This document shows, one piece after another, positions 56,366-59,701 of a stretch of 59,701 nt of DNA. Source of the stretch: an uncultured Cellulosilyticum sp. GTDB lineage: Bacteria; Bacillota; Clostridia; Lachnospirales; Cellulosilyticaceae. The DNA lies in the NCBI GenBank assembly GCA_934725855.1, contig CAKVCL010000021.1, positions 1-59,701 on the forward strand, in the 5' to 3' direction. Numbering within the stretch: the first letter of the stretch is position 1; each line of letters opens with the position of its first letter. The translations under genes and the position numbers were made by a program. The notes below the pieces were generated by a model. It was not told the origin of the DNA and made no database searches. It saw only the letters and a list, made by a program, of their open reading frames with translations.

Positions 56366-57628
56366 TTATTGTATCTGGCTTGTGACAAACTGGATAAATT
56401 GAGTAGCAGAGTCTCTCTCAAGTGGGTAAACATGACCAAAGTACATGTAGAAATGTAATAAGGACCAGTACACTTCATAACCACCTTTATCAAATTCTTC
56501 TTCAGTTGGAAAATAACCTGTACAGCCATTTGTATATCCGCCTAGATAAAATAATTCATTATTAAGAATGGAAGAAGCATTAAGGGCAAATTCGCACATG
56601 AGTTCATTTGGAACGCCACATAGAGTGCCGTCTTCTATATGGAAATATTGAACTTCTATTTTTACTTCTTGTTTTTCAATATGATTGTCTAGTAAATGTT
56701 GGACTTCTAGTAGCCAATTGGGGTTAACAATACCACAGTATTCTTTAGCTTCTTTGGCAACTTTAAGCGCTTCATTATAAGAAGGAACAGGGGCATAAAG
56801 TGAAATCTTCTTTGAATACATAGCTAGACATAGTGAATTTGAGGCATTTAGATGATCCATTACTGGGGATACATCATGCAAAATAGCTTGTGCCATATCC
56901 TTTAATGCAGAATCTGAACGAATAAAGCGTTCATCAGAGGCATCAGGTGGTGTGAGCTCTGACTTGAAAAATTTAGGAGCAATATTACCAGAAGCACCTT
57001 GGGTTACAATAATAGGACAATGATATTTAGCTTGTAATGTATCTCGAACCGCTCCAAAAAAGTCAGAAGAAATAAGCTAATTATCCCCTTTAAGTACATT
57101 ATTATGAACCGTTAAACGTAATAAGATGAGCTTTGTTTTAGAGGAAAAGGCATCATTTACTTTTAAGATACCAATTCTACGATCTGAAACATTAGCAGTA
57201 CTTCTACGGTTAATTCCTACATCGGTATAGGCATTACCCCAAGCACAAGTGATAGGGGACATATTTTCTAATGCTTCACACACACCAGATTTAACTTTAG
57301 AGCAAATGAAATCAAAGTATTCAGGAGCTAAGTCATCATTTGGAGCAGAATGAGTATGAGAGAAACAAAGCATAACTTTTTCACGAGAAGTGTCTAAAAG
57401 TTTGCTGACCTCATCACGAAGTAAGTTAGCGTGTGTGATTGAAAAACCAATATGATCTATGGCAATCAGCGCACATATTTCAGTATCAAGACGCCAAACA
57501 GTAATTTGTGTTATGAGTGGATCTAATACACCTTTGGACCATTCATCAGGACGACCAAATCCTATAGTTTGTAGTGAATGATGTGGGGTAATATCTTTTT
57601 GAGAAAAACCTAATTTTATATTGGACAT
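56366..57628 (-). pseudogene. Neutral/alkaline ceramidase-like protein gene, broken by an in-frame amber codon
   Basis: 420 codons read continuously from ATG 57628 to the stop at 56366, except for a single TAG at 57079-57077. Before it: GFSQKDITP, then FSHTHSAPN and GILKVND-like strands; after it, in the same frame: LISSDFFGAVRDTLQAKYH, TQGASGNIAP and SDERFIRSDSALKD. This is the neutral ceramidase-like family (metal-binding HTHSAP), expected to be one chain. So the gene is either freshly inactivated by one base change, or the codon is read through. TAG is a normal stop in this genome (for example 13657). GGAAGATGATACG precedes the start. Confidence 0.85.
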
Positions 57629-57741
57629 CGTATCATCTTCCTTCTTATACTTTATAATTAGCCCGTAAACGTGCCTTTATAAAGTATAAATACTAATAAA
57701 GGATGTTCTCAATATACAGAACACTTTATATGTATTTAGTA

Positions 57742-57774
57742 TTAAGTGGGGTAAGAAAAGCTTACCCCACTTAG
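57742..57774. terminator. Perfect hairpin after the CD3324-type gene
   Basis: TTAAGTGGGGTAAG pairs with CTTACCCCACTTAG across AAAAG, 2 bp from the stop codon of the minus-strand gene. No T tract follows on the minus strand, so termination strength is uncertain; the opposite strand is equally poor. Confidence 0.65.
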
Positions 57775-57775
57775 T

Positions 57776-58039
57776 CTATCTTGAATAGATAATTTTTCGA
57801 ATGGCATAAATAGAGAGATGGTATTTTTTAGCTAGTGTAGCCATTTCTACACCATTATGGTATTCCAAGCATATATTGGAATTTCTCTCTTTTAGGTATT
57901 GACGGTAACCTGTTAGTTCACCCCATTGCTTTTTGTCAGTTTGCTTTGTAGGGATGTAAAGATAGCCACCTTGTATGTAATTTTGTAGTTCTTCAACTAA
58001 GTTACTAGGAAGAACTAAATTGGCATTAATGTATTTCAT
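57776..58039 (-). CDS. CD3324-family HTH protein
   Basis: 87 residues. It matches the clostridial CD3324 family: MKYINANLVLPSNLVEELQ, GGYLYIPTKQ, KKQWGELTGYRQYLKERN and LAKKYHLSIYAIRKII, the last being a helix-turn-helix. AAGGAGTG precedes the ATG. Upstream leader (58075-58144) has mutually exclusive hairpins, see the next entry. Probable autoregulated transcription factor. Confidence 0.88.
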   Translation of the reverse strand: MKYINANLVLPSNLVEELQNYIQGGYLYIPTKQTDKKQWGELTGYRQYLKERNSNICLEYHNGVEMATLAKKYHLSIYAIRKIIYSR

Positions 58040-58074
58040 ATGGTTTCACTCCTTGAATTTTAATAGTTCAAGTA

Positions 58075-58144
58075 GCAAGACCAATTTTATAAGCTCATAT
58101 ACTCCATACAAGTTTGAGCAAATTCAATGGGTCTTGCATGGAGT
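58075..58144 (-). promoter_or_regulatory. Leader with two competing stem-loops
   Basis: In the leader of the CD3324-type gene, GCAAGACC (58075-58082) pairs with GGTCTTGC (58130-58137), while ACTCCATACAAG (58101-58112) pairs with CTTGCATGGAGT (58133-58144). The two right-hand arms overlap, so the hairpins cannot form together. The long arms could equally be a dyad operator for the HTH protein. Confidence 0.4.
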
Positions 58145-58469
58145 AAAAAGATATTTTGCTTGCATTTATTTATACACATCATTATCTCACCACCCTTAAA
58201 GATAAATAATAGTCCTAAATTGGATAATAATTCAATTATATAGAGTGAAAATGATGAATTCAAGGAATTAACATTTACTTTTATAAATAAAGTTTATTAC
58301 ATGCTTCTACTACGGCATTACCATATTTTTCAGTAGCATATTCAGAAATGCCAGATTAATGTCGATTGAATTTTGAAAATTTATTAAAGTGGAAATAAAA
58401 GAGTTATAAAGATGGTTTACATTGATGTATACTATTAATATAGATAAGAATAGGATAGGGGGAATAGCT
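58145..58469. other. Intergenic region with gene remnant
   Basis: About 325 bp. A 24-codon minus-strand stretch (58281-58355) ends at a stop codon, reads ISEYATEKYGNAVVEACNKL and has a stop immediately before it, so it looks like the tail of a lost gene; family unclear. The rest shows no coding pattern. The ribosome-binding site of the next gene is at its right end. Confidence 0.4.
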
Positions 58470-58790
58470 ATGCGAATTGCGGTGATCGGTAATAGAAATA
58501 AAATTTCGGAGCAGATGGGTAAGTATGTTGAATTCACTATCTTTGAAATATTTCCAGGGCAGCTAAAGGGAAAAATGATTGTTAGTGGCTCAATGGGAGG
58601 AGGGCAAGAGGCTCTTATATATGTTTTGAAGAATGAAGGTGCTGAAGTATTATTATGTGGTGAGGTATCAGAAGTGATTAAGACAGAACTAGAAAAGTAT
58701 GGAATACAGGTGATATCTGGATTAAAAGGAAACGTTCATTCATTAATTAGAGCCTATGCAAAGGGGAACTTTAAGAAAGTCCATAAATGA
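58470..58790 (+). CDS. NifX/NifB-type (dinitrogenase FeMo-cofactor) domain protein
   Basis: 106 residues from ATG 58470, chosen because AGGGGG sits 6-7 bases upstream; a longer frame from 58422 has none. Sequence MRIAVIGNRNKISEQMGKY and MGGGQEALIYVLKNEGAEV with LLCGEVSEV match the NifX/NafY fold. Such proteins bind a cofactor or cluster; no nif genes are present, so a non-nitrogenase role is likely. Confidence 0.75.
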   Translation: MRIAVIGNRNKISEQMGKYVEFTIFEIFPGQLKGKMIVSGSMGGGQEALIYVLKNEGAEVLLCGEVSEVIKTELEKYGIQVISGLKGNVHSLIRAYAKGNFKKVHK

Positions 58791-58931
58791 TGAGTGGACA
58801 ATGGCTAATAGAAAGAGGTTAACTTTTACTAGGAATAGTAGAAATAAGTTTACCAAGTTCAGTTTTTAAGGTTTCTTTTTGAGTATCAGATAATTTGATT
58901 GTAAAAAATAAAAATTTTTAAATTATTAGTC

Positions 58932-58959
58932 TTGAAATTTAAATTAAGGGGACTATAAT
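58932..58959 (+). promoter_or_regulatory. Sigma-A-type promoter of the small protein
   Basis: -35 TTGAAA at 58932-58937 and perfect -10 TATAAT at 58954-58959 with a 16-bp spacer, about 50 bp ahead of the 39-residue frame. Confidence 0.7.
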
Positions 58960-59009
58960 GTAGGTATCAACAGAAAGAGTTGAAATAAAATTATAAAGGA
59001 GTCCTTGTT

Positions 59010-59129
59010 ATGTCACACAAAAAATCCATTAATAAACGTCTCGCAGCTGAGAAAGCAAATGGAGCTGTGGAAAAAGATATTGCAGGTAACACTACAAATG
59101 TTAAATCAAAATCTAAGAAAAACAAATAA
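59010..59129 (+). CDS. Small basic protein, 39 residues
   Basis: ATG at 59010, TAA at 59127, preceded by AAAGGAGT. It reads MSHKKSINKRLAAEKANGAV with a Lys/Ser-rich tail (KSKSKKNK). A clear promoter upstream and a strong terminator right after the stop support a real short gene. No family recognised; it is basic enough to bind nucleic acid. Confidence 0.7.
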   Translation: MSHKKSINKRLAAEKANGAVEKDIAGNTTNVKSKSKKNK

Positions 59130-59130
59130 A

Positions 59131-59181
59131 GAAAAAGGATGCCTTTCAAAAAGAATAGTCGATTAGGCATCCTTTTTCTTT
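59131..59181 (+). terminator. Terminator of the 39-residue gene
   Basis: GAAAAAGGATGCCT pairs with AGGCATCCTTTTTC across a 20-base loop, followed by TTT. Confidence 0.9.
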
Positions 59182-59490
59182 ATAAAAAGCAGACGTAGTT
59201 AAAGGAGGATATGGGTATAAAATTTAAAAATTAAATAAATGAATATGATCAATAAAAAATAAATTTATGACAACTAATGTAAAATTTCTATGTAAATAAG
59301 ATTTGTTATGAATTTAGCTTGCTTATTGCTATTATAGAGATAATTTGAGACTTATGAATAAATTCATCTTATAGATTGTTTCTCATATTTGAATCAAACA
59401 AAATAGAAGTAAGAGTCATGTAATAAGGGTTGAAAATAGCATATATATGGGAAAATAGTTAAATTAGTAAAGAAAAAATGAATAAAGCTC
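59182..59490. other. Intergenic, AT-rich, nothing recognised
   Basis: About 300 bp without coding signal. A TAAAGGAGG followed at once by a 7-codon frame (59210-59236) is the only ribosome-binding-like site and is judged fortuitous. Confidence 0.4.
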
Positions 59491-59519
59491 TTGACTTAGG
59501 TAAAATAATAATGTAATAT
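59491..59519 (+). promoter_or_regulatory. rRNA operon promoter
   Basis: -35 TTGACT at 59491-59496, extended TG then -10 TAATAT at 59514-59519, with a 17-bp spacer. Strong promoter directly ahead of a 16S leader. Confidence 0.75.
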
Positions 59520-59701
59520 TATACAGGTCGACAGCAAATTGCTTAAGACAAGATAAATGAACTTTGAAAACAAAATAGTAACCATAAAACCAGTCGATTC
59601 AAAACGAATTAAAGATTTCAAGTAAATCTAGATTCATTAATGAGTACAAGGTTAGTAATAATCTTTTATGTACTAGTAAACGAGTATAACTCGAGCCAAG
59701 A
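59520..59701 (+). other. 16S rRNA leader (5' end of an rRNA operon)
   Basis: Contains GAACTTTGAAAAC (59559-59571), characteristic of Firmicute pre-16S leaders, and ends with the motif GAGCCAAGA that normally precedes the 16S start in Clostridia. The 16S gene itself must begin to the right of the window. Confidence 0.75.

Noticed and set aside
57077..57079. Amber codon as pyrrolysine or genome-wide recoding
   Set aside because: Other genes in the window end in TAG followed by terminators, and no pylS/pylT is visible. A single nonsense change is simpler.
59210..59236. Seven-codon frame after TAAAGGAGG as a leader peptide
   Set aside because: The site is only two bases from the ATG and no regulated gene follows except the rRNA operon, so it is taken as chance.

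Overview
The window is about 60 kb of AT-rich chromosome from a low-GC Gram-positive bacterium of the class Clostridia, probably a Lachnospirales/Cellulosilyticum-like anaerobe (the genus is inference). Evidence: strong GGAGG ribosome-binding sites, lipobox and signal-peptide proteins with no outer-membrane genes, and clostridial families (YhbD/bactofilin, CD3324 family, DUF6320, Rpn nuclease, YlxP, SbcCD). No prophage, IS transposase, CRISPR array or plasmid gene was seen. The gene content looks like ordinary chromosomal core with a few accessory and decaying genes.

Layout. 1-0.75 kb: seven tRNAs (Asp, Val, Leu, Thr, Tyr, fMet, Phe) ending at a strong terminator. 0.9-6 kb: OmpR-type two-component system, lipoprotein and exported M3 metallopeptidase. 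6-12.4 kb: a GltD-like flavoprotein (minus strand) diverging from a MoxR / DUF58 / membrane transglutaminase operon. 12.4-18.8 kb: SUKH-like protein, a truncated RelA/SpoT-like protein, then esterase / acyltransferase / DUF6320 / ABC-class ATPase. 18.9-22 kb (minus): orphan HEPN protein, then the yhbD regulator with two bactofilins. 22.1-26.1 kb (minus): a two-component system with two paralogous exported proteins, followed by a plus-strand structured RNA candidate at 26.2 kb. 26.5-32.1 kb: GNAT, DEDDh exonuclease-like protein, secreted 5'-nucleotidase, Rpn nuclease, staygreen-family protein. 32.5-35.4 kb: ECF sigma/anti-sigma pair and a cysteine-peptidase-like protein. 35.8-40.3 kb: permease / ATPase / adaptor exporter. 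40.4-42.1 kb: chemoreceptor. 42.3-47 kb: methyltransferase, YlxP, and a GntR-controlled ABC transporter operon with a visible operator. 47-52 kb: sbcD-sbcC. 52.1-56.2 kb: amidase, methyltransferase, VanZ, a membrane-anchored EIIA-Glc-like protein, Mrp/NBP35 ATPase. 56.4-59.2 kb: ceramidase-like gene interrupted by one in-frame amber codon, a CD3324-type HTH protein, a NifX-like protein and an unlisted 39-residue small protein. 59.5 kb to the end: an rRNA-operon promoter and 16S leader; the 16S gene must begin just past the right edge.

Common themes are envelope sensing and surface maintenance: three regulator/sensor or sigma/anti-sigma modules next to exported proteins, two ABC export/permease systems, cell-wall amidase, bactofilin scaffold and VanZ. 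No single spectacular new system stands out. The most unusual items are the wobble-supported structured RNA at 26.18-26.33 kb, the amber-interrupted ceramidase-like gene, the staygreen homologue in a non-photosynthetic genome, the catalytically incomplete RelA/SpoT-like gene, the membrane-anchored EIIA-like protein, and the two-component system fused in one operon to two paralogous secreted proteins.
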